Part shown: positions 22,787 to 30,579 of the stretch, one piece after another
How the letters are laid out: each line of letters opens with the position of its first letter
Numbering within the stretch: position 1 is the stretch's first letter
Assembly: GCA_934168325.1 (NCBI GenBank)
Contig: CAKPNG010000015.1
Location: forward strand, 1-32,713
Reading direction: 5' to 3'
Source: an uncultured Bacilli bacterium
GTDB lineage: Bacteria > Bacillota_I > Bacilli_A > RFN20 > CAG-826
Length of the DNA: 32,713 nt
The notes under the pieces: model-generated
What the model was told of the DNA's origin: nothing
Seen by the model: the letters and a program-made list of their open reading frames with translations, nothing else
The model's database searches: none
Translations under genes and position numbers: made by a program

Positions 22787-23716
22787 ATGAATAAAAATTA
22801 TAAAGAGAACTTAAAGACTAGAGGAAAAGTAAAAGAAGAAAAAGCAAAGAAATTAAGTATTAAAGAATATATTGTTCAATACGATTGTGATTTACTTGAT
22901 TATCTTATCAATTGCTTAAAGTTCAATAGAACTAATGCAAAATCTTTGTTGTCTCATCATTTAATAGCAATAGATGGAGCTCCTGTTAGTCAATTTGATT
23001 TTAAATTATCCAAAGGTGATTCTTTAATTATTAATAAGAAGCCCATTAAAAAGAAAACAAGAAATAATTTACCTATATTATATGAAGATGATGACATCAT
23101 AGTTATTAATAAACCCGCAGGATTATTATCTGTAGCTAGTGATAAAGAGAAAAGTAGCACTGCATATAGAATGGTAATGGATTATCTTCAATCTAAAGAT
23201 AAACATAATAGAGTTTATGTAGTTCATAGACTTGATAAAGAAACTAGCGGTATTCTTATGTTTGCTAAAAATGAAGAGTTAAAAAATTCATTACAAGAAA
23301 ATTGGAATGATTTAGTTATTAAAAGAGGATATTTTGCAGTTTGTGAAGGTATATTTGATAAAAAAGAAGATCATATTATAAATTATTTGAAAATGAATTC
23401 ACTTAATTTAATGTATGTTACTAAAGATAAGAAAAATTCACAACGATGTATTACTGATTATAAAGTAATAAAAGAAAATAAAGATTATTCGCTTCTTGAT
23501 GTCCATATTTTTACAGGACGTAAAAATCAAATACGTGTTACATTAGGAAGTTTAGGTCATTATGTGTTGGGCGATGATAAATATGGAGAGCCAGAAAATC
23601 CAATTAATAGATTATGTTTACACGCCTATGAATTAGTATTAAGAAACCCAAAAACTAAAAAAATAATGGAGTTTAGGACGGTTTTACCAAAAGAATTCGG
23701 AGATATTGTGAGATGA
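22787..23716 (+). CDS. RluA-family 23S rRNA pseudouridine synthase
   Basis: This is a 309-residue RNA-modifying enzyme. An S4-like RNA-binding domain occupies about 35-82 (LLDYLINCLKFNRTNAKSLL, GDSLIINKKP). The catalytic domain carries VVHRLDKETSGI with the nucleophile D150, then KRGYFAVCEG and the late FTGRKNQIRVTLGSLGHYVL with GDDKYG. This is the RluC/RluD/YtzG-like arrangement; the exact uridine target cannot be told from sequence. The last codons overlap the next gene (ATGA), coupling it to a membrane transporter-like gene, which is probably incidental in function. Confidence 0.93.
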   Translation: MNKNYKENLKTRGKVKEEKAKKLSIKEYIVQYDCDLLDYLINCLKFNRTNAKSLLSHHLIAIDGAPVSQFDFKLSKGDSLIINKKPIKKKTRNNLPILYEDDDIIVINKPAGLLSVASDKEKSSTAYRMVMDYLQSKDKHNRVYVVHRLDKETSGILMFAKNEELKNSLQENWNDLVIKRGYFAVCEGIFDKKEDHIINYLKMNSLNLMYVTKDKKNSQRCITDYKVIKENKDYSLLDVHIFTGRKNQIRVTLGSLGHYVLGDDKYGEPENPINRLCLHAYELVLRNPKTKKIMEFRTVLPKEFGDIVR

Positions 23717-25320
23717 ATATATTTAAAAGAGCGCGGAAATGTATAAGTGGATCCCTCATATTAAAAAATATTTGGAGAACATTAAAAGAATCATTACTAT
23801 CTGTATTACCTATAGTAATTATTGTATTAGCCTTATTTGGCTTACAATTTACTAATGCTTTTCCTGACCATCAAATTTTAACTAATGAAGAAATTGGTAT
23901 ATTTATAGTATCAATGCTATTTTTAGCTATTGGTATGTCCTTATTCTCTTTAGGAAGTGAAACTGCCTTAACTAAAGTTGGCTTATATATAGGTAGTTCT
24001 ATTACTAAAAGAAAATCTATTGTAATAATTGTTATTGTTTCATTTTTACTTGGTTTAATGATTACAATTGCTGAGCCAGATTTAACTGTTTTAGGTGATT
24101 TAGTTGGTAAAGATGGATTAATAAATCCTTGGATATTTAAAATTACAATTGGAGTTGGTGTTGGTATATTTTTAGTATTAGGTTTATTAAGAATTGTTTT
24201 CCAAAAATCTTTAAAGCTTTGGATAATATTCTTCTATTTAATAATATTTGCTTTAGCTTGTTTATTTGGAAAAAACGGAAACACTATTTTTGAAATTTCT
24301 TTTGATAGTAGTGGTGTTACTACAGGACCTGTCACAGTTCCATTTTTATTAACATTTGGTGCTGGTGTTGCTAGTGTTAGAGGTGGTAAAAATAGTAGTG
24401 GAGACTCATTCGGTGTAACTGGATTATGTTCGATTGGGCCTATTGTAATGGTAATGTTATTATTCTTACCTTTACAAAATTCTGATGCATTTAAAAATTT
24501 TAAAAATGGTGTTGATTCAAATCCACAATTATTAGAAGTATTAAGTAGAATTTCATTAGAAGTTTTACTTGCTTTATGTCCTATTATTGTGTTCTTTACT
24601 GCTTATCAATTTATTTTTATAAAATTAAATAAAAGAGAAATGTTTAAAATTGGCTTAGGATTTATCTATACTTATTTAGGTTTAACAGTTTTCTTAAGTG
24701 CTGCAAATATGAGCCTTATTCCTATTGGACATGCTTTAGGTAATAAAATAGCTTTAGGTGGACCATCTTATTATTATTTATTAATTTTAATTGGAATTGT
24801 TGTTGGTCTTTCAATTTGTTTAGTAGAGCCATCAGTTCATGTACTTGTTGCTCAAGTTGAAGAAGTTAGCGGTAGAGCAATTTCTAAAAAATCAATTTTA
24901 TTTAGTTTATGTATTGGTGTTTCTTTAGCAATTGTTCTTGCTGTTGTTAGAGTTGCTTATGGTAGTAACTTCTCAATTATGTATTATTATGTTCCATTAT
25001 TTGTTTTAGCTTTAGCTCTTACATTCTTTGTTCCTGATATTTATGCAGCTATTGCTTTTGATAGTGGTGGTGTTGCTAGTGGTACTATGGCAAGTTGCTT
25101 TGTCTTACCTTTTGTTATTGGAATAGGTGAAGCTATTAGTAAAACAAATCATGATATAGGCTTAATTTCTGGATTTGGTGTTATTGGTTTAATTGCAGTT
25201 ATGCCAATTATTACAATTCAAGGATTAGGTATTATTGCTGGTAGTAAAACTAGAATTAAACTTAATCGTGCTAGAAGAAATGTTCTTAGTGCTGATGATG
25301 CACAAGTTATACATTTATAA
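23713..25320 (+). CDS. DUF1538-family transporter-like membrane protein
   Basis: This is a 535-residue protein with about 12-14 membrane helices and an internal twofold repeat. The first half holds AEPDLTVLG (about 133-141), FDSSGVTTGPVTVPFLLTFG and a soluble loop; the second half holds VEPSVHVLV (about 370-378) and FDSGGVASGTMASCFVLPFV. The repeated E-P-x-(L/V)-x-VL and FDS-(S/G)-GV-x-(T/S)-G motifs in membrane context look like paired re-entrant loops of an ion or anion transporter. The family (DUF1538) has no established substrate that I know of. It starts inside the preceding stop codon (ATGA) and is followed after 11 bases by two P-II-like genes, so gating by nucleotides or another small signal is likely. 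Confidence 0.93.
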   Translation: MNIFKRARKCISGSLILKNIWRTLKESLLSVLPIVIIVLALFGLQFTNAFPDHQILTNEEIGIFIVSMLFLAIGMSLFSLGSETALTKVGLYIGSSITKRKSIVIIVIVSFLLGLMITIAEPDLTVLGDLVGKDGLINPWIFKITIGVGVGIFLVLGLLRIVFQKSLKLWIIFFYLIIFALACLFGKNGNTIFEISFDSSGVTTGPVTVPFLLTFGAGVASVRGGKNSSGDSFGVTGLCSIGPIVMVMLLFLPLQNSDAFKNFKNGVDSNPQLLEVLSRISLEVLLALCPIIVFFTAYQFIFIKLNKREMFKIGLGFIYTYLGLTVFLSAANMSLIPIGHALGNKIALGGPSYYYLLILIGIVVGLSICLVEPSVHVLVAQVEEVSGRAISKKSILFSLCIGVSLAIVLAVVRVAYGSNFSIMYYYVPLFVLALALTFFVPDIYAAIAFDSGGVASGTMASCFVLPFVIGIGEAISKTNHDIGLISGFGVIGLIAVMPIITIQGLGIIAGSKTRIKLNRARRNVLSADDAQVIHL

Positions 25321-25331
25321 GGAGGGCTTTT

Positions 25332-25757
25332 ATGTTAAAAAATGTTAAGAATAGAAAAAATGTAACATCTCAAAATAAAAAGACTTTACCTTATGATAAG
25401 GAATTTAAAGTTCAAAAACTTAAATTCTTAGTTATTATTGTTAATAAATATCAAGGTGATTATTACGTTAATAAATTATTAAAACTTGGTGTATCTGCTT
25501 GTTTTATGGCTAATGGTTATGGAACAGCTACTAGAGAAATTTATAGTGTTCTTGGTGTTGGTGAAACTAAAAAGGATGTTGTATTTGCTCTTATTAGTGA
25601 AGATAAAATAGAAAAAGTTTTATCTATTATTCAAAATAAATTTAATGTATCTAATAATGCCAAAGGTGTTGCTGTTACATTTAAAGTTGATTCTATTATG
25701 GGAATCTTATTATATAGATTCTTTACTGATACAAAAGAAAATATAAGAAAGGGTTAA
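25332..25757 (+). CDS. P-II-like regulatory protein, longer paralogue
   Basis: This is a 141-residue protein. After a ~25-residue basic tail comes a ferredoxin-like P-II fold: strand KLKFLVIIVNK, helix YYVNKLLKLGVSACF, a T-loop-like stretch MANGYGTATREIYSVLGVG, strand KDVVFALIS and helix DKIEKVLSIIQNKF, ending in a C-terminal extension about 30 residues beyond the core. The GYGTA-x-x-EI-x-x-x-LG segment parallels the neighbour's ARGTGNAEIEKFFGF. The first P-II of the pair lacks the classic T-loop Tyr that is uridylylated in GlnB. GGAGGG lies 6 nt before the ATG. With its partner it probably forms a trimer or mixed trimer controlling the DUF1538 protein. Confidence 0.88.
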   Translation: MLKNVKNRKNVTSQNKKTLPYDKEFKVQKLKFLVIIVNKYQGDYYVNKLLKLGVSACFMANGYGTATREIYSVLGVGETKKDVVFALISEDKIEKVLSIIQNKFNVSNNAKGVAVTFKVDSIMGILLYRFFTDTKENIRKG

Positions 25758-25761
25758 GATT

Positions 25762-26106
25762 ATGGAAAATAAAAGTGCTTATTCATTAATTGTTGCTATT
25801 GTTAATAATGGTCATACTGATCTTGTAATGGAAGGTGCAAGAAATGCTGGTGCTAGAGGTGGCACAGTAGTTCATGCTAGAGGTACAGGTAATGCTGAAA
25901 TAGAAAAATTCTTTGGTTTTTCTATTCAACCTGAAAAAGAAATGGTTCTAATTATTGTTGATAATGAAATTAAAGATAAATGTTTAGAATCTATTTATCA
26001 AGTTGCTGGTTTATCTACTGCAGGACAAGGTATCGCATTTAGTATGCCTGTTGAAGATGCAATTGGATTATCTCCAATTGAAGAAAGTTTAACAAAAGAA
26101 GAATAA
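25762..26106 (+). CDS. P-II-like regulatory protein, shorter paralogue
   Basis: This is a 114-residue protein with a clear P-II core: SLIVAIVNNGHTDLVMEGAR, NAGARGGTVVHARGTGNAEI, a short FFGFSIQPEKEMVLIIV and a closing AGLSTAGQGIAFSMPVEDAIGL that matches the P-II C-loop. It lacks the long T-loop of GlnB; the loop is replaced by the ARGTGNAEIEKFFGF stretch seen in transporter-linked P-II relatives. It sits 4 bases after the longer paralogue, with AAAGGG before its ATG. Its stop directly abuts the stop of rsmI on the other strand. The ligand is unknown; P-II relatives bind ATP/ADP, cAMP or c-di-AMP-like nucleotides. Confidence 0.92.
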   Translation: MENKSAYSLIVAIVNNGHTDLVMEGARNAGARGGTVVHARGTGNAEIEKFFGFSIQPEKEMVLIIVDNEIKDKCLESIYQVAGLSTAGQGIAFSMPVEDAIGLSPIEESLTKEE

Positions 26107-26937
26107 TTACTTCATTGTTAATTTTTTTAAAGCGTTCTTTTTAATATCAAATAAGGTTGATAAAGCAATTACAGCATCTTTATTTGAAAGTCCGTTATTT
26201 ATTAATTTATTATAAAGTTCTGATATTGATTCATCGTCAATAGAAGAACTTTTTTCTTTATTATTACCTTCTACAATTAATACCATTTCGCCAATTAAGT
26301 TATCTTCAATTTTACTGGCTTCTAATAAATTTGTTCTAATAAACTCTTCGTGAAGTTTAGTTAATTCACGACATATTGTTATTTTACGATTTCCAAAAAT
26401 TTTATATAAAGATTTTAATGTATCATATATTTTATGAGGCGACTCATAAAATATAATAGTGTATGGAAAATTAATTAAGTCTTCTAATTCCCTCTCTTTT
26501 TGCGAAATTTTAGGATCTAAAAAACCGTAAAACAAGAAATGTTTTGTTTCTAATCCACTTGCAATTAAAGCAGTTAAAGCAGCATTTGCTCCAGGTAAAG
26601 GTATAATATTAATATTATTTTCAATACATTTATTTAATAATAAATATCCTGGATCTGATATACAAGGCATACCAGCATCACTAGAATAAGCAATATTCTT
26701 ACCATCCAATAAATCAGAAATAATTTTATTAGATGCTGTCAATTCATTATGCTCATGGCATGAAAAAGTAGGTTTATCTATGCCTAATAAATGTAAAAGT
26801 TTTGAGGTATTTCTAGTATCTTCACAGGCAATATAATCGACTAAATTATAAATTTCTAAAGTTCTAGAAGTAACATCTTTTAAATTGCCGATTGGGGTAG
26901 GAACTAAATATAAAGTGCCAATATTATTTCTTTGCAT
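26107..26937 (-). CDS. rsmI: 16S rRNA 2'-O-methyltransferase RsmI
   Basis: This 276-residue enzyme methylates the ribose of C1402 in 16S rRNA with SAM. Signatures are LYLVPTPIGNLKDVTSRTLE at the N-terminus, IACEDTRNTSKLLHLLGI, SSDAGMPCISDPGYLL, and IPLPGANAALTALIASGL, all of the tetrapyrrole-methylase fold, then FYESPHK. The C-terminal ~50 residues have the helical YraL-type extension (GLSNKDAVIALS). Its start overlaps ricT by 14 bases and no strong SD is seen. It is the last gene of the dnaX operon and converges on a P-II gene with no bases between. Confidence 0.96.
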   Translation of the reverse strand: MQRNNIGTLYLVPTPIGNLKDVTSRTLEIYNLVDYIACEDTRNTSKLLHLLGIDKPTFSCHEHNELTASNKIISDLLDGKNIAYSSDAGMPCISDPGYLLLNKCIENNINIIPLPGANAALTALIASGLETKHFLFYGFLDPKISQKERELEDLINFPYTIIFYESPHKIYDTLKSLYKIFGNRKITICRELTKLHEEFIRTNLLEASKIEDNLIGEMVLIVEGNNKEKSSSIDDESISELYNKLINNGLSNKDAVIALSTLFDIKKNALKKLTMK

Positions 26938-28078
26938 TGTCGTTTTTCTCAGGTTGCTTTTGATTATTTTGATTGTTGTTTACTTTATTTTTGTTCTTAT
27001 TGAAATGTTGTTTATTTTTATTTGGTCTATTTTGATTGCTATTTTGATTGTTTTGCTTGTTTTGATTATTATTTTGGATATTTTGTTTATTATTATTTTT
27101 ATTTGGTTGATTATTTTGCTTGTTATTTGCTTGATTAACAGGCTTATTATTGTTGTTATTTTGTTGTTTGTTATTATTATTTTGTTTATTTACATTATTA
27201 TTTTGAACGTTCTTTGGAGCATTATTGTTTTTATTAGTATCTTGCTTTGGTGTTTGAAAAACTTTCTTTTCAATTTGTTTATTTTTTGGACCTAGATCAG
27301 ATATATTAATAAAGTTTACATTTTCTTTATTTTCAATTTTTAAGACTTTTGTGAATAAATTAATGCCAGTTATTTTATAATCTTCACCCATATAATTAAT
27401 AGTACTATTTAAAGGTGGGAATTGTTTTTTAAGTTCGGTATATTGATCATCTTCATATTTTAAGCAGCATAATAATTTTCCACATTGCCCACTTAATTTA
27501 GGAATATTAATTGCAAGCATTTGGTTTTTTGCACGATTTAATGAAATACCTTCAAATGTTGTAAAAAAAGTAGTACAGCATAAAGGAAGTCCACAAACGC
27601 CAATACCTCCGATGAGTTGAGCTCTTTCTCTACTGGTAATTTGCTTTAATTCGATTCTACAATGTAATTGAGAAGCTAAAATTTTTAATAATTCTCTAAA
27701 ATCAATTCGATCATCACTTGAATATGTAAATAATATTTTAGCTCTATCTAATGTATATTCTGCAGAAATTAAACGCATATTTAGATTGAGTTTTTCACTT
27801 TCAGTGGTGAATATTCTAGCAGCTTCATCAGCTAATTTTTTATTTTCTTCTTTAAGAACTAAATCACTTTTAACAGCTCTTCTTAAAATAGGTTTAATTT
27901 CTTTATCAAAATTTAAACCAGACATTGGCTTAGGACCTACTGCAACTCTTCCAATTTCTTTTCCGATAGTTGTTTCAACAATTACATAATCATCCACGCT
28001 TAAAGCGTTAGTATCACAAGAGAAGTAATAGCTTTTATTGTTATTTTCAAATCTTACTGAAATATAATATCGATCCAT
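26924..28078 (-). CDS. ricT: RicT/YaaT-like PSP1-domain protein with long Asn/Gln-rich tail
   Basis: This is a 384-residue protein. Residues 1-275 match RicT (YaaT), the PSP1-domain member of the RicAFT complex that in Bacillus carries iron-sulfur clusters and promotes RNase Y-dependent mRNA maturation. Two Cys clusters, GVCGLPLCCTTFF (C162, C167, C168) and GQCGKLLCCLKYE (C199, C204, C205), are the expected cluster ligands. From about 280 to 384 the protein is almost only Asn, Lys and Gln, a low-complexity tail that Bacillus RicT (about 275 residues) lacks. Its reading frame is open to the stop, so it is probably translated. The gene lies between holB and rsmI, as in Bacillus, and overlaps rsmI by 14 bases. 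Confidence 0.93.
   Translation of the reverse strand: MDRYYISVRFENNNKSYYFSCDTNALSVDDYVIVETTIGKEIGRVAVGPKPMSGLNFDKEIKPILRRAVKSDLVLKEENKKLADEAARIFTTESEKLNLNMRLISAEYTLDRAKILFTYSSDDRIDFRELLKILASQLHCRIELKQITSRERAQLIGGIGVCGLPLCCTTFFTTFEGISLNRAKNQMLAINIPKLSGQCGKLLCCLKYEDDQYTELKKQFPPLNSTINYMGEDYKITGINLFTKVLKIENKENVNFINISDLGPKNKQIEKKVFQTPKQDTNKNNNAPKNVQNNNVNKQNNNNKQQNNNNNKPVNQANNKQNNQPNKNNNKQNIQNNNQNKQNNQNSNQNRPNKNKQHFNKNKNKVNNNQNNQKQPEKNDNAKK
26927..27247 (-). repeat. low-complexity tract coding the Asn/Gln/Lys-rich RicT tail
   Basis: About 105 codons of AAT, AAA, CAA and CAG repeat without a fixed period; the minus strand is almost pure A plus C/T punctuation. Blocks such as NKQNN and NQNK recur many times. 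It looks like slippage-driven expansion under selection to stay in frame. Confidence 0.8.
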
Positions 28079-28080
28079 AA

Positions 28081-29055
28081 TTAAACCTCAAAAATCTTAA
28101 CTAAAGTATGTAGAACTAATAAATTTGTATTCAAATTATAATTTAGCTCATTACGTGCGTTCATAATAACTAAAATTGCATCATCTAAATTACTAATAGA
28201 TACAATTAAGTCTTCTAATATTTTAACATAACTTGTGAGTAAAGTTGTTTTATTAATTTTATATTTTAATGCTTCTTTAACGAAAACTACCAATGAATCA
28301 AAGAAAAATCTAGTTTCTTCTTTGGTTTTTAATTTTGGAATAATATTAGATTCTATGATAAATCTTAATTCATCTTTATTTGATACATTATTTAACATTT
28401 CGATTAAATCTTTTTTACTTGTTAAATAATCATCATTTTTAGATTCTTCATTTATAGTTGATGGATCGTTATAGAAATAAGATAAAATTTCTGCATCATC
28501 TTTATTAGTACCTAAGTTTATTGAATCTGCTATTAATTTTTCTTGATTTAATAATGAAAAATTAATAATTTCAGTTCTACTTAATATAGTAGGAAGTATT
28601 CTAAATTTATTTTCAGTTGTTAAAATCGCATAAGTATTTTCTGGTGGTTCTTCTAAAAATTTTAATAAAGCATTAGAAGCATCAACTGTCATATTTTCTA
28701 TTAAATTAATAATATAGATTTTAATACTATTTTTTTCAGAAGAAGTCTTAGAAAAATTATCAATGATAAAATTAATATCATCTTTTTTAATAGTATTTTC
28801 TTTACCATTTATGATTATTAGATTTCCATAATGTCCATTATCTATACGGTGACAAGTAGGACAATTATCACAAGCAAAAGGATTGTGATTCTTACAAATC
28901 ATTGATTTAGCTAAATATTTAGCAACATCTAATAATGGAGTTCCAATAGAGCCATTAAGTAAATAAGCATGAAAAAAAGAATTTCTTTCTAATGCATTTT
29001 TAAAAATTTTATATGGGATCTGTTGGTTTTTTTCTAAATAATCACTTATTTTCAT
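28081..29055 (-). CDS. holB: DNA polymerase III delta-prime subunit
   Basis: The 324-residue clamp-loader subunit is an AAA+ protein with a degenerate P-loop (NGSIGTPLLDVAKYLAK), a four-Cys zinc module (C-x4-ACDNCPTC), and VDASNALLKFLEEPPENTYAIL with the sensor ILPTILSRTEII. The P-loop lacks the invariant GKT, as expected for delta-prime, which acts as a stator rather than an ATPase. The C-terminal collar is about 120 residues of helices. It overlaps tmk by 14 bases and is followed by ricT after 2 bases. Confidence 0.93.
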   Translation of the reverse strand: MKISDYLEKNQQIPYKIFKNALERNSFFHAYLLNGSIGTPLLDVAKYLAKSMICKNHNPFACDNCPTCHRIDNGHYGNLIIINGKENTIKKDDINFIIDNFSKTSSEKNSIKIYIINLIENMTVDASNALLKFLEEPPENTYAILTTENKFRILPTILSRTEIINFSLLNQEKLIADSINLGTNKDDAEILSYFYNDPSTINEESKNDDYLTSKKDLIEMLNNVSNKDELRFIIESNIIPKLKTKEETRFFFDSLVVFVKEALKYKINKTTLLTSYVKILEDLIVSISNLDDAILVIMNARNELNYNLNTNLLVLHTLVKIFEV

Positions 29056-29668
29056 TTAATTTATTTAATATAATTTCTAATGTAGTGTTATAAACTTCTT
29101 CAATAGATTTTGATGCATCAATGATTTGATATCTATCTTTATTTGTATCTGCTAAATATAAATAAGCATCTCTAACTCTATTATAAAAATCTATTTTTTG
29201 TAAATCTAATCTATTGATTTCTCTTTCACTATTTTTAGCAATTCTTTTTAATCCTAATTCTGGATCAATGTCAAAAAGAATAGTTAAATTAGGTAATGAA
29301 TTTTCAGTAGCAAATAAGTTAATGTTTAATACATTTTCAATACCAAGCCTTTTACCACCGCCTTGATAAGCTAAAGAACTATCAACGAATCTATCACAAA
29401 TTACGATTTTATTCTCTTTTAAAGCAGGGAAGATTTTTTCAACTAAAAGTTGTCTACGACTAGCAGCAAAAAGAAGTGCTTCACATCTATCGTCAATTTC
29501 AGTATTGGATTTATCTAAAATAATATTTCTAATTTGCTCACTAATTTTAACGCCACCTGGTTCTCTAACGTGTATAACATCAAAATTCATTGATTTAAGT
29601 TTTTCATAAATCATATTAATGATCGTTGTTTTGCCACAACCTTCAACACCTTCAAATGTTATAAACAT
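29042..29668 (-). CDS. tmk: thymidylate kinase
   Basis: This 208-residue enzyme phosphorylates dTMP to dTDP. The P-loop FEGVEGCGKTTI is at about 4-15, REPGG at about 36-40, the DRFVDSSLAYQGGGK motif in the middle, and a LID region with an Arg-rich helix (KRIAKNSEREINRL). Length is normal. The ATG overlaps the recR stop (TAATG), so translation is coupled; recR also supplies GGAGG just upstream. Confidence 0.97.
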   Translation of the reverse strand: MFITFEGVEGCGKTTIINMIYEKLKSMNFDVIHVREPGGVKISEQIRNIILDKSNTEIDDRCEALLFAASRRQLLVEKIFPALKENKIVICDRFVDSSLAYQGGGKRLGIENVLNINLFATENSLPNLTILFDIDPELGLKRIAKNSEREINRLDLQKIDFYNRVRDAYLYLADTNKDRYQIIDASKSIEEVYNTTLEIILNKLNENK

Positions 29669-30276
29669 TATTTTTCCTCCTTAATTGACGTTCTATTTTC
29701 TAATGATTTCTTTAATGTATAAGAATCTGTGTAATCTAATTGACCGCCAATTGGCATTCCAAATCCAATTCTAGATACTTTAACATTTTTATTTTTTAAA
29801 ATTTCAGCTAGATATAAAGCAGTAGTATCGCCTTCAATATTTGGATTAGTGGCAATAATAATTTCTTTAATATCTTCTTTATCAATTCTATCTAAAAGTT
29901 CACTAATTCTTAAATCTTTAGGAGTAACACCATGATATGCAGATATTTCACCATTTAATACGTGATATACGCCATGATAAGTTCCTATTTCTTCAAATGC
30001 TAAGACATCTTTAGAATGACTTACAACAATACAAGTAGAATGATTTCTATTTTTATCTTCGCATATTGAACAAATGTTATTTTCGGTTAAAACTCCACAA
30101 ATTGGACATTGATGAACTTTAGTAGAAACGTTTTCTATAGCGTTAATTATTTCATCGATTTCACTCTTATCCATGTCTAAAAGAGCATAAGCCATTCTTT
30201 CAGCAGATTTAGATCCAACCGATGGGAATTTTTTGAAAGAATTTGTTAAATCAATAATTGATTTAAGTTCTTTCAT
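29668..30276 (-). CDS. recR: recombination mediator RecR
   Basis: This 202-residue protein works with RecO and RecF to load RecA on gapped DNA. Order of parts: helix-hairpin-helix FKKFPSVGSKSAERMAYALL, the C4 zinc finger CPICG ... CSICED, and the Toprim domain (CIVVSHSKDVLAFEEIGTYHGVYHVLNGEISA, given in part) with the late IIIATNPNIEGDTTALYLAE. All Cys ligands are present. Its start coincides with the ebfC stop by one base. Confidence 0.97.
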   Translation of the reverse strand: MKELKSIIDLTNSFKKFPSVGSKSAERMAYALLDMDKSEIDEIINAIENVSTKVHQCPICGVLTENNICSICEDKNRNHSTCIVVSHSKDVLAFEEIGTYHGVYHVLNGEISAYHGVTPKDLRISELLDRIDKEDIKEIIIATNPNIEGDTTALYLAEILKNKNVKVSRIGFGMPIGGQLDYTDSYTLKKSLENRTSIKEEK

Positions 30277-30578
30277 TAAAACCCGAATCCTCCAGGCATT
30301 TTAAATTTATTAGCAATTTCGTTTTCTGCATCACCGATTTCATCTTTAATGTGATCATAAGCTAATTTAATCATATCACTGACCATTTCAGCATTATCTT
30401 TATCTAAAATATCTTTATCAATAAATTCAAGATTAACAAAAGTCATGTCACCTTTTAAAGTTAATTTGATAGCACCATTAGCAGTATAAGAAAATTCTTT
30501 TTCTTCTAATAATTTGTGTTCTTTTTCATATTGTCTTTGTAATTTTTGCATGGATTGAACCATTTGTTGCATATTCAT
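30276..30578 (-). CDS. ebfC: YbaB/EbfC nucleoid-associated protein
   Basis: This 100-residue protein forms a dimer that binds DNA. The start at 30578 (MNMQQMVQSMQKLQRQYEKE) follows the dnaX stop by one base and fits the family's Met-Gln-rich beginning. A TTG three codons earlier is only 3 nt from AGGAGG and is less likely. The tail ends KFKMPGGFGF, and GAIKLTLKGDM is the beta core. dnaX-ebfC-recR is a conserved trio across bacteria. Confidence 0.96.
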   Translation of the reverse strand: MNMQQMVQSMQKLQRQYEKEHKLLEEKEFSYTANGAIKLTLKGDMTFVNLEFIDKDILDKDNAEMVSDMIKLAYDHIKDEIGDAENEIANKFKMPGGFGF

Positions 30579-30579
30579 A

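Noticed and set aside
26885..27295. Plus-strand frame encoding a very hydrophobic 136-residue protein
   Set aside because: It is the complement of the Asn/Lys codons of the RicT tail; AAT/AAC/AAA read backwards give Ile, Val, Leu and Phe. No start signals.
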